Part shown: one piece after another, positions 17,801 through 24,378 of the stretch
Layout: each line of letters begins with the position of its first letter
Position numbering within the stretch: position 1 is the stretch's first letter
Origin: Clostridiales bacterium
GTDB lineage: Bacteria; Bacillota; Clostridia; Monoglobales; Monoglobaceae
Direction: 5' to 3'
Assembly: GCA_019419865.1 (NCBI GenBank)
Contig: JAHZIG010000028.1
Coordinates: 1 to 30,746 of the forward strand
DNA: 30,746 bases
Notes under the pieces: model-generated
What the model was told of the DNA's origin: nothing
Seen by the model: the letters and a program-made list of their open reading frames with translations, nothing else
Databases searched by the model: none
Position numbers and translations under genes: made by a program

Positions 17801-20800
17801 CAGGGCTGGAAATATTACCGCTCGTGCATAAACTCGAATCGCTAAACCCTGATTTAAGCGCGTCATAAAAGCCGATCATATTTGAAAGGCCTTCATCAAA
17901 GCTGCTTTGATACGCTTTTCCCCTGATCAGATCGAGTATAGTTTGACCGGAGGTCACGGTCGAAAAGACATTATAGTCATTCTCGCCGCTTACGACAAGA
18001 GGTAAACAGCCGTACATATTTAATACGGAAGCGATATCCGAGCCGAACGAACGCGCGGTGTTAAAATTATGCTCTCCGGTTCTATAATCGCTGGTATAAA
18101 TTATTTTATCTTCGTTAGACGTCAGCGATACGTCGTTCGACATACTCATAACTTGAGCTATGTTGTTAAATTCTCCGTACAGTTCGGCTATATTAAGCCG
18201 CAGTTCCAAAGCGGCGCCGCAGACGTAAACTCCCTCTATCTGAGAAAGCGCTTCGGCGTTTTCATTGGAAAGAGCCATAACGTATACGGAGATCCCGGCG
18301 CTTTCGGCCTCGGAAATTTTATTCTCCAAAGCGTTTATATCTGTAATATTTTGGACGGTTATAACGACCGCTTTGTTCCCGGTCTGAGGTATTTTTTCTT
18401 CGTTGTTCAGGGCTTCTACACACCTATCGATCAACCGAACCGCGTCCGTCGTACCGCTGTAATCGGCGCTTGCAATAAAATCTACCGAGTTTTTGGCGCT
18501 ATCTTTATCAACCGGATATCCCATACTGTTGTTAGTCACCAAAGCGATATTGGTGTTTGTAGTCGAATCAATCAAGCCGTTTATACTATCGACCCAATTT
18601 TTAGACTCGGACGGGTCAAAGTTCAGCATAGCTAAAGAAGTATCGAGACCGATCGCCAAGCTAACGCCGGACTCTACCGCCTCATAGTCCGATTCGTTTA
18701 ACTCGTTGTTTAGCGCCATAGACACGACGTTTTCTTCAGAAACCTCCGCCGCAGAAGCGGATAACTCGTCGCGGTCAATAAGTATAGACTTTTTGTCCAC
18801 ATATCCCAAGCTATCGCCTATACCGACAACGACCTTGACGTTTTTATCCAGCGCGTCCGGATCTATTGTAAATCTCACGCTTCGATAATCGTCATAGCCT
18901 TCAACGGGCAGGAACGTGCCTTGCCTTGCAGACCAGAAGAAGAACGGATCCGCATTTTGAGAACAGGTATACTGATCGTCTCTTATTGTAAACTGATATA
19001 CTCCGTTTTCCTCGTCGATAACGCTCATAGCCACGCTTTCGATCTCAGGATAGACGTCGGGAGCGGCCTCCGGATAAATCTGGTCGTACTCGAAACCGAT
19101 CGAGCGGATCGGTATATCCGTAGACGGCTGAAGCGTGGGGTCTTGAAGTACCTTAATATCATAATTAAGTTTATACACGTTGTTTCCTTGTTTTAGAGCA
19201 GCCGTAAGCGTCACATATGTATCCGAACCATATAGATCGGGCCGCGTAACCGTTCCGTCGGTATCAATATAGTATTCGTTGCTCGTAGTCCAGCTTACCG
19301 AACTGCCATAATTCAGAGCCGCAGGCAGAGTAATATTCCCCGTTATCCCATTATCCGACGCGTACGCGCTCATATACGCGTTTAACAGCTCTGCGTCGGG
19401 ATCGCTCTCGACCGTAAGCCGCGGTCTGTGGCTCTCGTCGTTATATTCTTTTGTAGCCAGATCGCAGCCGTTCGTCGAATACGAACCGTTGGAATTTGTT
19501 CCGGAATACACGACTATCGTCAGCTGTCCGTCATATTCGTCGAGCTTTAAAAAGTCGATAACGGCGTCCGTTATATCCACAGAGAAACGTTTTTGCCCCG
19601 TTCCGGGACTGGAAACTGTTGCGATCGGCTTCAGCTCTGAAAAATCAAAACCGCTTTGGGTAAGCGACGAGTATGATACCGAATTTTCCGTCCAGGCTTT
19701 GCTCGCGTCGGCGCCGTCCAGAATAGCGACGTTCAACGGATGACCGGAAGCTCCGTTTATTTGCGACAGCGACAATACTACCCTTTCGACCCCGGGTTTG
19801 GCCGTCAGATCGTCTAAGTCGAATTTATATATGGCGAATCTTCCTTTTACGCCAGCTGCGCCCGTTCCCGAAGAATCGTTTTCTATTTTAACTACCGCAT
19901 AATTTTGATTTGAATAGTTTATAGAGCTGCGACCGTCTCCAAACCAGATCTGAGAATCGTCGCTCGGCAAAATAGTATCCTCTCTCTTTACGATCACCGT
20001 AACTTCTTTTTCCGCCGTTTCTCCGTCAGCCAGAGTTAAATGCGCCGTTAAAGTTACTATAGCGTCTTTTTCATAGAACCCGGGCCGGGATACTTGTCCG
20101 CTGTTCGTCAATCTTGAAGCGTTAGATGTCGACCATGTTACAGAGGCTCCCAAATCGGTTTCAGACGGCAGATCTATATCGCCCGTTATCGCGCGGTAGG
20201 GTCTGAAGTAGTCGGATATCCAATCAAGATTAGCCTGCATACTGTAGTTATAGTTGACCGATAACGTCGGTCGGTACGCTTCCGGAGTATTGGGCGTATT
20301 AGTAGAATCCTCGCCGCCTCCGTTCCATTCCTTAGTCGTGAAGTCTATACCGTTTTGCGGCATATATTCGTTATATACCACAAAGGTTACATACGCTTTC
20401 CCTTTGCTTTTCTCCGAATTCAGGCAGTCGGCTACCTGGATCTTATGTTCGACCGGCACATATGGGTTCGTCGCCGTCGTATTGCCTGTATATATTACTT
20501 CAACATCGCTGAAATCGATACCGCTTTCGGCGAATTCATCGTATGTGATACTACTTTCATCCCAGTTGTTATTAAAGTCGCCGTCCGGCAATACCCCTAC
20601 CTTAAACGACGTCCCTCCGGCTCCCCATCTGTGGAATATATGCAATACCGCGTCCGCGATCCCTTCGCTGGGTACTTGCAACAGATCGAATTTATAAAGG
20701 ATACATCTTCCGCTCATTACCCCGTCAGAAATCTTGGATTTTGCCGTACCGTATTCCCAAGAACCGTAATTTTTATTTGTGTTGCTTCCCTCGTTAAATA

Positions 20801-21752
20801 TTTGCGCGTCGTCGATCGGACTCAGCTGCGCGACCGCGTCGGGCGTCGGCGTTGGAATAGGCGTTGGCGCTAAAGTGGGCTCCGGTTCAAAATCGGAATA
20901 TATATAAACCCTTATACTAAAAGTCGCGTTGCCTAACGAACCGAGTCCTGCGCCCGATTCGCTATTCCCATAATCGACGACTGAAGCTGAAATACTAAAA
21001 TAGTGCGCTCCTCCCGCATATCCGGAGCCTATGACGCCCGTTATAGAAGTTACGCGCCCGGCGGCCGGCGTATTATAGCCGCCATAATTTAACGTATAAG
21101 TTCCAGGAAATCCCGACACCTTAACGTCGTCATAATATACGCCGGCTCCACTGATCAACGTTATGGAATCGCCCGCTCTCAGTTCCTCTTCGCTATTGTA
21201 ATAATATGTATAGTACTGATTGTAGAACGCTTCGTCGTTAGCGTATAAAATATATGTTTTTGTTTCAGCATCATCGGCTTCGATTATTCTATTGACGGCG
21301 ACGTCGGCGCTGAGACTCAAATTTGCGTCCGCCGCCAAAAGATTCGGCATATCGGCTCCCTGTTTTCTTACGCTTACAGGATATTCCCCCGCAACCACGT
21401 TATAAAAAATCGCGACTCCGTCCTCCGAACATTCGACCTCTTGATCTCCGAGAGATACGAAATATAGATCTCCGCTCTCCTCGTCAGGATTTACTATCAG
21501 CTGCACAATATCTTCATCTTCCGTAAATGTTAACGTCGTATTTGTTTCGCTTATCGCCTCATTATCTAATTCCTCGTTTTCCAATTCAACCTGCCCAATC
21601 TCTTCGCCGTCGTCCGCGATCTGCGTCTCCGTTTGTTCCTGCGGCGCCATATCCGCCTCGCTCGCGTTCTCGGCGAACGACGTCTGAAATCCGATCATAT
21701 TAAACAAAAATATAACTGCTAAGACCGCGCTTATTCGCTTTTTTAAATTCAT
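14859..21752 (-). CDS. Giant SLH-domain surface protein with CBM96/DNRLRE, Ig-like and vWA-like domains
   Basis: This 2297-residue exported protein has a signal peptide (1-28), then acidic and beta-rich sequence, and a PTPIPTPTP linker near 293-308. Two DNRLRE/CBM96-type carbohydrate-binding domains follow (about 308-500 and 590-782; each has a YKFDL strand). Each is followed by an atypical bacterial Ig-like domain (about 500-588 and 783-870, with VTWSTSN and VSWTTSN). A vWA-like domain (about 1030-1200) has an incomplete MIDAS motif, DTSLA at 1037-1041. An acidic repeat (EEPNEESDEEPNE) lies near 1345, and three SLH repeats span about 1510-1715 (PVSRAEFLKML; LTKAEAAKILEKSL). The last 570 residues are beta-rich and unrecognised. 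SLH domains bind secondary cell-wall polymers, so this is a surface adhesin or polysaccharide-binding protein. AGGAGG precedes the ATG. Confidence 0.87.
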   Translation of the reverse strand: MNLKKRISAVLAVIFLFNMIGFQTSFAENASEADMAPQEQTETQIADDGEEIGQVELENEELDNEAISETNTTLTFTEDEDIVQLIVNPDEESGDLYFVSLGDQEVECSEDGVAIFYNVVAGEYPVSVRKQGADMPNLLAADANLSLSADVAVNRIIEADDAETKTYILYANDEAFYNQYYTYYYNSEEELRAGDSITLISGAGVYYDDVKVSGFPGTYTLNYGGYNTPAAGRVTSITGVIGSGYAGGAHYFSISASVVDYGNSESGAGLGSLGNATFSIRVYIYSDFEPEPTLAPTPIPTPTPDAVAQLSPIDDAQIFNEGSNTNKNYGSWEYGTAKSKISDGVMSGRCILYKFDLLQVPSEGIADAVLHIFHRWGAGGTSFKVGVLPDGDFNNNWDESSITYDEFAESGIDFSDVEVIYTGNTTATNPYVPVEHKIQVADCLNSEKSKGKAYVTFVVYNEYMPQNGIDFTTKEWNGGGEDSTNTPNTPEAYRPTLSVNYNYSMQANLDWISDYFRPYRAITGDIDLPSETDLGASVTWSTSNASRLTNSGQVSRPGFYEKDAIVTLTAHLTLADGETAEKEVTVIVKREDTILPSDDSQIWFGDGRSSINYSNQNYAVVKIENDSSGTGAAGVKGRFAIYKFDLDDLTAKPGVERVVLSLSQINGASGHPLNVAILDGADASKAWTENSVSYSSLTQSGFDFSELKPIATVSSPGTGQKRFSVDITDAVIDFLKLDEYDGQLTIVVYSGTNSNGSYSTNGCDLATKEYNDESHRPRLTVESDPDAELLNAYMSAYASDNGITGNITLPAALNYGSSVSWTTSNEYYIDTDGTVTRPDLYGSDTYVTLTAALKQGNNVYKLNYDIKVLQDPTLQPSTDIPIRSIGFEYDQIYPEAAPDVYPEIESVAMSVIDEENGVYQFTIRDDQYTCSQNADPFFFWSARQGTFLPVEGYDDYRSVRFTIDPDALDKNVKVVVGIGDSLGYVDKKSILIDRDELSASAAEVSEENVVSMALNNELNESDYEAVESGVSLAIGLDTSLAMLNFDPSESKNWVDSINGLIDSTTNTNIALVTNNSMGYPVDKDSAKNSVDFIASADYSGTTDAVRLIDRCVEALNNEEKIPQTGNKAVVITVQNITDINALENKISEAESAGISVYVMALSNENAEALSQIEGVYVCGAALELRLNIAELYGEFNNIAQVMSMSNDVSLTSNEDKIIYTSDYRTGEHNFNTARSFGSDIASVLNMYGCLPLVVSGENDYNVFSTVTSGQTILDLIRGKAYQSSFDEGLSNMIGFYDALKSGFSDSSLCTSGNISSPEITDMLDRNLKYSFPVVAFSDEEPNEESDEEPNENSKIITQKVENSSGAVEYLDIDGTAVTGEWSFIDTYNYFTEIIGKGVGIVDYVSETEKLYDNIRFTKPSGYTGDDAYAYIYANNLSAEYRIELSIEGENYLIELPTADSTILRSVRTDFNGVIPTLYNTNNVYIIKKYEDVKDANGGETWYYQSLFKATNLGIVGGDTGKYDPETQTTIEGDGTVVYFNPEKPVSRAEFLKMLLFSAGFDDIAIYGEDVYWAKDVVNKAIELALIKTETTGNEPNESFYEAPIQRYEAAYALYKTYIEQRSEITVPSNLYEYNENVSCERNTRWKSSIAFTEQNMFANQIGGATTKIAGVNDSDYIEGIYQMYLNGVMEGDENREFGTLRNLTKAEAAKILEKSLFTLDEGLKNVKVINEGAANYIDFSLQDTHTINQDSYKSNSKEFYFVAPKTEFYLISEVENCTINVYDENDNELIGVDNLAQTGKKYLLNRGEKAYIKLSTQESTSTYEFKIQISRDNELVFTPKIGGKYIYSSNPERIEENHLGENGNMLDNYENLEPGTYTYMAWYHNGVVVQRSGTESYTPIYTDVLFNSTNAEIKINRLGLQVFPGTIESPSWTGIQAYSDFLGKTIHNDIKYDDRNPQIYEPRQLILPYTYTLSSGAQSIWLSDIYKAAYNVNSYPSMDNYNMPIYIVMEFEVVRGSLNLSTVAYKTTSNKTQLSLQSAPYVQDISVDINSNQDQTYSPTWKGIADSMPYVEVDLAHAIEADESRAEYLIPMEVANTFGITQAETWVSNVNPQNDTNVYQTATESSILGFDYVEGAGARWRFDTKRTSLRDIPNGYSGNQDEFVPNDILPYPTLPPGDKIPDGPYKGFTKHQISISQGNYGVENVYNITIANDADDTWKFNYRTDSKAGVVVGISVNGDEMEYSCAGSFEDGEQYNRFVGRTVSIPAKTSVDITVSVVLTTADTGLVGNEFCLSKEY

Positions 21753-21761
21753 AACAAAACC

Positions 21762-21890
21762 TCCTCTATATGATATTTAGATAAATACAACAATAAAAAG
21801 ACGCGCCAAATAACATCCGGCGCAAACCGGACGCATATCAACGCGTCGTTAAATACTGATTTTTAGTTTACCACACTTATACATAGAGGA
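21762..21890 (-). promoter_or_regulatory. Possible anti-Shine-Dalgarno pairing in the giant-gene leader
   Basis: In the predicted mRNA, TCCTCTATGT (21890-21881) is complementary to ATATAGAGGA (21771-21762), which covers the ribosome binding site of the giant surface gene. The match is 10 bp with one G-U and an 8-bp perfect core. The pairing would hide the ribosome site and enclose the terminator-like hairpin. This suggests leader-based control, but no known riboswitch class is recognised. Confidence 0.4.
21795..21847 (-). terminator. Terminator-like hairpin in the leader of the giant surface protein gene (possible attenuator)
   Basis: On the minus strand, GACGCGTT (21847-21840) pairs with GGCGCGTC (21807-21800), including two G-U pairs. 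An inner TCCGG/CCGGA hairpin (21831-21816) sits between, and TTTTT (21799-21795) follows directly. It sits between the promoter at 21961-21989 and the start codon at 21752, with no gene in between, so it would end transcripts early unless remodelled. Confidence 0.55.
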
Positions 21891-21960
21891 TCACTTCCCA
21901 ATATATAATCCTTCACTATATGATTATAAATTTTTATCAAGACTTTCTAATTATAGTTAA

Positions 21961-21989
21961 ATTATAACAAAACAACTAAATATAGTCAA
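21961..21989 (-). promoter_or_regulatory. Sigma-A type promoter of the giant surface protein gene
   Basis: On the minus strand, TTGACT (21989-21984) and TATAAT (21966-21961) are separated by 17 bases, a near-consensus vegetative promoter. The predicted start site near 21954 gives a leader of about 200 bases to the ATG at 21752. The surrounding DNA is very AT-rich. Confidence 0.75.
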
Positions 21990-22082
21990 GATATTATTGG
22001 AAAATATTAAAGTTAAATATTGTAGTCCAATGTACTCATATTTCATGTTATCAGCGCTTTTAAATTTTAAAAAATATTGCAT
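21990..22082. other. AT-rich spacer without a gene
   Basis: This stretch lies upstream of the giant surface gene promoter and downstream of the decayed small gene. It is very AT-rich and I see no ORF. It may serve as upstream promoter DNA. Confidence 0.5.
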
Positions 22083-22381
22083 TTAATTTTTACGCTTTTG
22101 TATATTTACTTCATTTATCAGCTTCATCGCGCGATTAAAATACGCTCTGTCCACCGCGGGCGTATCCGGTTGATAACAGGCGTCTATGTCTATATAATCG
22201 GCAGGGTCAAAGTCGGCGTCTTTTGATCTGTATATAAGGATATACGCTTCCTCTTGAGCTTCTGCAACGTCTTTGCCGGTTGTAACTCTATAGAATGCGT
22301 CTCTGCGGTCGCCATATCTCGTCGAACCTTTCTTTTATCTCTTCAATATTTTTACACGGTGCATTTTGTTTTTTTAGTCAT
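22083..22381 (-). pseudogene. Frameshifted remnant of a small gene (about 100 codons)
   Basis: Reading the minus strand, an ATG at 22381 opens MTKKTKCT and then stops. A second frame continues KNIEEIKERFDEIW, and a third runs from about 22318 to the TAA at 22083-22085 (RYGDRRDAFYRVTTGKDVAE onward, ending NEVNIQKRKN). The three pieces join into one coherent, charged, helical protein if two single-base shifts are allowed, near an A-run and near GAGATATGG. The longest piece has no start codon near its beginning. The family is not recognised. It lies next to another truncated gene and a probable prophage edge, so decay after insertion is likely; sequencing error is the alternative. Confidence 0.55.
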
Positions 22382-22478
22382 TTTTTATTTCGTCTGCAAA
22401 CTCTCCCCGCATTAAAATCCAAAACGCGTCTTTATGTGATTTTATATCTATTCCTTCAAAAAATTTAAGAGAGGGACG
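22374..22478 (-). pseudogene. C-terminal 34-residue gene fragment
   Basis: This open frame on the minus strand reads LKFFEGIDIKSHKDAFWILM then RGEFADEIKND and a stop. It has no start codon near its beginning, only an internal ATG. An in-frame TAA at 22479-22481 marks its upstream limit, where the sequence changes character. The stop overlaps the start of the next remnant (22381), the usual spacing of operon genes, so this looks like the tail of a neighbouring gene cut by a rearrangement at about 22480. Its function is unknown. Confidence 0.4.
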
Positions 22479-22485
22479 TTAACGT

Positions 22486-22572
22486 ATGCAAACAATCAAA
22501 GCCGTAGCGTGCGCGCGCTTTTCGATCTATATACAGCGCGCAAGAATAGAAAAGTTCATAGAACAACTTTAG
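22486..22572 (+). CDS. Very short ORF, possibly a serine-recombinase N-terminal relic or a small RNA body
   Basis: A 28-residue frame starts at ATG 22486, with a purine-rich AGAGAGGG upstream, and ends just before a strong terminator. The opening IKAVACARFS resembles the first strand of serine site-specific recombinases (AVAYARFSS), but the match breaks off after about ten residues. The DNA also forms a GC hairpin (GCGCGCT pairing with AGCGCGC across about 22508-22541) ahead of the terminator, so the transcript may instead be a small RNA. Both readings are tentative. Confidence 0.3.
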   Translation: MQTIKAVACARFSIYIQRARIEKFIEQL

Positions 22573-22596
22573 CCCCTTAGCCTCGAGGGGCTTTTT
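22571..22596 (+). terminator. Intrinsic terminator, plus strand
   Basis: AGCCCCT (22571-22577) pairs with AGGGGCT (22586-22592) around an 8-base loop, followed by a T-run (22592-22596). This is a well-formed rho-independent terminator directly after the short ORF. Confidence 0.75.
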
Positions 22597-22623
22597 ATAT
22601 TGTTCTACGCAGTTTCAAATCTG

Positions 22624-22646
22624 TAAAGGGTAAATTAAAGGGTAAA
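22624..22646 (+). repeat. Tandem 11-bp direct repeat TAAAGGGTAAA
   Basis: Two perfect copies of TAAAGGGTAAA at 22624-22634 and 22636-22646 have a 12-base period. The spacing close to a helical turn and the position 60 bases from a tRNA-Ser-like 3' end suggest protein-binding sites, for example integrase arm sites. No integrase gene is in the window. Confidence 0.5.
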
Positions 22647-22666
22647 ACCCCTGTTTCAGGCATTGA

Positions 22667-22700
22667 AAAAGCCCGCAAACATACGTTTTTACGGGCTTTT
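22667..22700. terminator. Bidirectional terminator-like hairpin
   Basis: AAAAGCCCG (22667-22675) pairs with CGGGCTTTT (22692-22700), giving A/T-flanked GC stems in both directions. A five-T run follows on the minus strand. It probably insulates the prophage edge from its neighbour. Confidence 0.6.
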
Positions 22701-22704
22701 GGTG

Positions 22705-22716
22705 TGGCGGAGAAGG
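22705..22716. other. Candidate prophage attachment core (tRNA-Ser 3'-end match)
   Basis: The minus strand reads CCTTCTCCGCCA, identical to the 3' end of many bacterial tRNA-Ser genes including CCA. The bases next to it on the minus strand do not form a T-loop, so no tRNA is encoded here. A short tRNA 3' end beside a lysis cassette is what one end of a tRNA-integrated prophage looks like. Twelve bases is short, so chance remains possible. Confidence 0.35.
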
Positions 22717-22812
22717 TCTACGCCTTGCTATATCCGAAACAAAATTTATTATATTTTCTCCTATTCCGGTATATTGTTTTTCTATCGGAGCTTATATTCA
22801 AAATTAATAGCT

Positions 22813-22846
22813 AAAAGGACGGAGCCGAAGCCCCGCCCTGTCCTTT
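22813..22846 (-). terminator. Strong terminator of the prophage lysis operon
   Basis: AAAGGAC and GTCCTTT form the outer stem (22814-22820 with 22840-22846). An inner GC stem is capped by a TTCG tetraloop on the minus strand (22826-22829), followed by TTTT. It lies 26 bases after the amidase stop. Confidence 0.85.
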
Positions 22847-22871
22847 ATATACTGCTCGCATGGAGCGTTGT

Positions 22872-23759
22872 TTACTCCCCGTAGATCCCCGCGCGGTCGT
22901 TTATCACAAGTACGCGCAGTAGGTCTTCTGTAAGTCCAAGATTGCCCTCTTCGTCGCCTTTGAGGTAGCCCTTGTTTACAAGCTTTTGGATCGTAGGCTT
23001 CGCCCAGTCCGGCATATTCTCATCTATGTAGTTATAAACGGCTGTATTGACTACGCCGCCGAGATACTGTATGTCCTTGCCTATCGCGTTGATGACTTCG
23101 TTTTGTCTGTTGTTCTCTTCCTGTATGTCGGTTATACGACCGTTCAGTTCGTCATATTCTTTGCTCATTAAATTATCCTCGCTTTCTGTATTAGTTAATT
23201 CTATACCTAAGTATTCGCATACGCCTTTCGCTATTCCCAAAGCCAAAGCGTTTTGCCCCTCTTCGGAGGCTAAGTATTGATTGTCGCCGTAGTTGTCTAT
23301 AAAAGCCGTTTCAACCAGAATGGCCGGCATATTCGTTCTGGTTATAACGGCGAAGTTTGCCGTCTTTACGCCTCTGTTAGTCCTGCCGGTCTCGGCTATA
23401 AGATGTTTCTGCACGCACTCGGCAAACCTGTAGGCGTTCGTGCCGGACCTATACGCGTATGTCTCAGCGCCGTAAGCCTTTGAATTGGCCGCGTTACAGT
23501 GGATTGATATAAACAGATCCGCGCCCCAACTGTTAGCGTTCGCCGCTCTGGTCGACAGGCTGGAGTTCAGACTGCCGTTACCTATAACGTCGTATATGGT
23601 GTTTCTGCTCATCTTGACGTCTATGCCGTTTTGGATCAGTAGAGCCTTTAGCTTATTGCCGACGTATACGGTTATATCCTGCTCTTTGAGCCCGTAGCCT
23701 ACGGCTCCGGTATCGCCGCCGGAATAGTTATGTCCGGGATCGATATATATCTTTGTCAT
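22872..23759 (-). CDS. N-acetylmuramoyl-L-alanine amidase (prophage endolysin)
   Basis: This 295-residue zinc amidase (Amidase_3 fold) cleaves the bond between muramic acid and the stem peptide, releasing phage or tailocin particles. Visible ligands are IDPGH near residue 9, the Glu of LKEQD near 26, the His of SIHCN and the catalytic Glu of ILVETAFIDN. After a coiled linker (EEDNLMSKEYDELNGRI and following, about 195-235) comes a C-terminal module with WAKPTIQKLVNKGYLKGD and LRVLVINDRAG, common at the end of clostridial phage lysins and probably wall-binding. There is no signal peptide, which fits release through the upstream holin. GAGGAG precedes the ATG. It is the last gene of the prophage operon. 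Confidence 0.93.
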   Translation of the reverse strand: MTKIYIDPGHNYSGGDTGAVGYGLKEQDITVYVGNKLKALLIQNGIDVKMSRNTIYDVIGNGSLNSSLSTRAANANSWGADLFISIHCNAANSKAYGAETYAYRSGTNAYRFAECVQKHLIAETGRTNRGVKTANFAVITRTNMPAILVETAFIDNYGDNQYLASEEGQNALALGIAKGVCEYLGIELTNTESEDNLMSKEYDELNGRITDIQEENNRQNEVINAIGKDIQYLGGVVNTAVYNYIDENMPDWAKPTIQKLVNKGYLKGDEEGNLGLTEDLLRVLVINDRAGIYGE

Positions 23760-23827
23760 GTTATCACGCTCCTCGAATATATTATCTCATTTTAAAACTG
23801 ACATGCGGGGGCGTATATAGATACGCC

Positions 23828-24058
23828 CTAACCGTTTTTCAATTCTTTCAAATATTCGTCAGCCTTGACCGCGTTCTTAGTCACGCTGTTGTTCTTCCAC
23901 CAGCTCCACACGGCCGCGCCGATCGTGAACAGTATGCTGACCAGCTGATATATGTTATCCTCAGCTATCGGCAATTGTTCCTTGCCGAATATGGCCAAGA
24001 GCTGGTTTACAAGAGCCAAAACTAACACTATCGTTCTCGCTATCGTATCCGCTTTCAT
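23828..24058 (-). CDS. Phage holin (SPP1 holin family)
   Basis: This 76-residue protein has two membrane segments (about residues 7-24 and 38-54), a turn with FGKEQLPIAEDNIYQ between them, and a charged tail (NAVKADEYLKELKNG). The WSWWKNNSVTK stretch is typical of SPP1-type holins, which make the membrane lesion that lets the amidase reach the wall. Its ATG overlaps the preceding stop (ATGA) and it lies 68 bases before the amidase gene, the usual lysis cassette arrangement. Confidence 0.9.
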   Translation of the reverse strand: MKADTIARTIVLVLALVNQLLAIFGKEQLPIAEDNIYQLVSILFTIGAAVWSWWKNNSVTKNAVKADEYLKELKNG

Positions 24059-24357
24059 TGGGTATCATTCCTTTCTCTATCGTGTTCGAGTTGCTTGATC
24101 CGCTCGTCGTGGGTGTCCATGACCGCCTTGTGCTTCCAAAGCTTATCGTTGATCTCGTCGATCTTCGCGCTGTGCGCGTTAAGTCTTTTCTCATGAGTGT
24201 TTGAGCTTCTTAGCAACATTTCTATGTTTGAGTTGAGCTGGACTATGTTTATATTCAGTTTCTCTATGGGCTTGTAGCATTTGAACACCACGCCTATAAG
24301 ACTGGCGAGGGTAACTATAGCTACCGCCATCATTCCCAAAAATTCATATGATATCAT
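24055..24357 (-). CDS. Small phage membrane protein with coiled coil (lysis cassette accessory)
   Basis: This 100-residue protein has one N-terminal membrane segment (about 5-25, MMAVAIVTLASLIGVVFK) followed by a long charged helix (LNSNIEMLLRSSNTHEKRL onward), ending in EHDRERNDTQ. The start is taken as ATG 24357 because GGAGGT ends 7 bases upstream (24370-24365); the upstream GTG at 24366 overlaps that site. The position between the tail fibre and the holin and the XhlA-like layout suggest a lysis accessory or second holin-type protein. It is not recognised as a named family. Confidence 0.7.
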   Translation of the reverse strand: MISYEFLGMMAVAIVTLASLIGVVFKCYKPIEKLNINIVQLNSNIEMLLRSSNTHEKRLNAHSAKIDEINDKLWKHKAVMDTHDERIKQLEHDRERNDTQ

Positions 24358-24378
24358 CGTTATCACCTCCGTTCTGTT

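Noticed and set aside
18069..18635. Long plus-strand open frame opposite the giant surface protein gene
   Set aside because: It lies wholly within a well-supported coding frame on the other strand, has no clear ribosome site and reads as an antisense shadow.
21753..21960. c-di-GMP riboswitch in the giant-gene leader
   Set aside because: Given the c-di-GMP theme I looked for the class I and class II conserved cores by eye and did not find them. Only generic hairpins are visible, so no riboswitch is called.
22705..22790. A tRNA-Ser gene
   Set aside because: Only the last 12 bases match; no T-loop, anticodon arm or acceptor partner follows.
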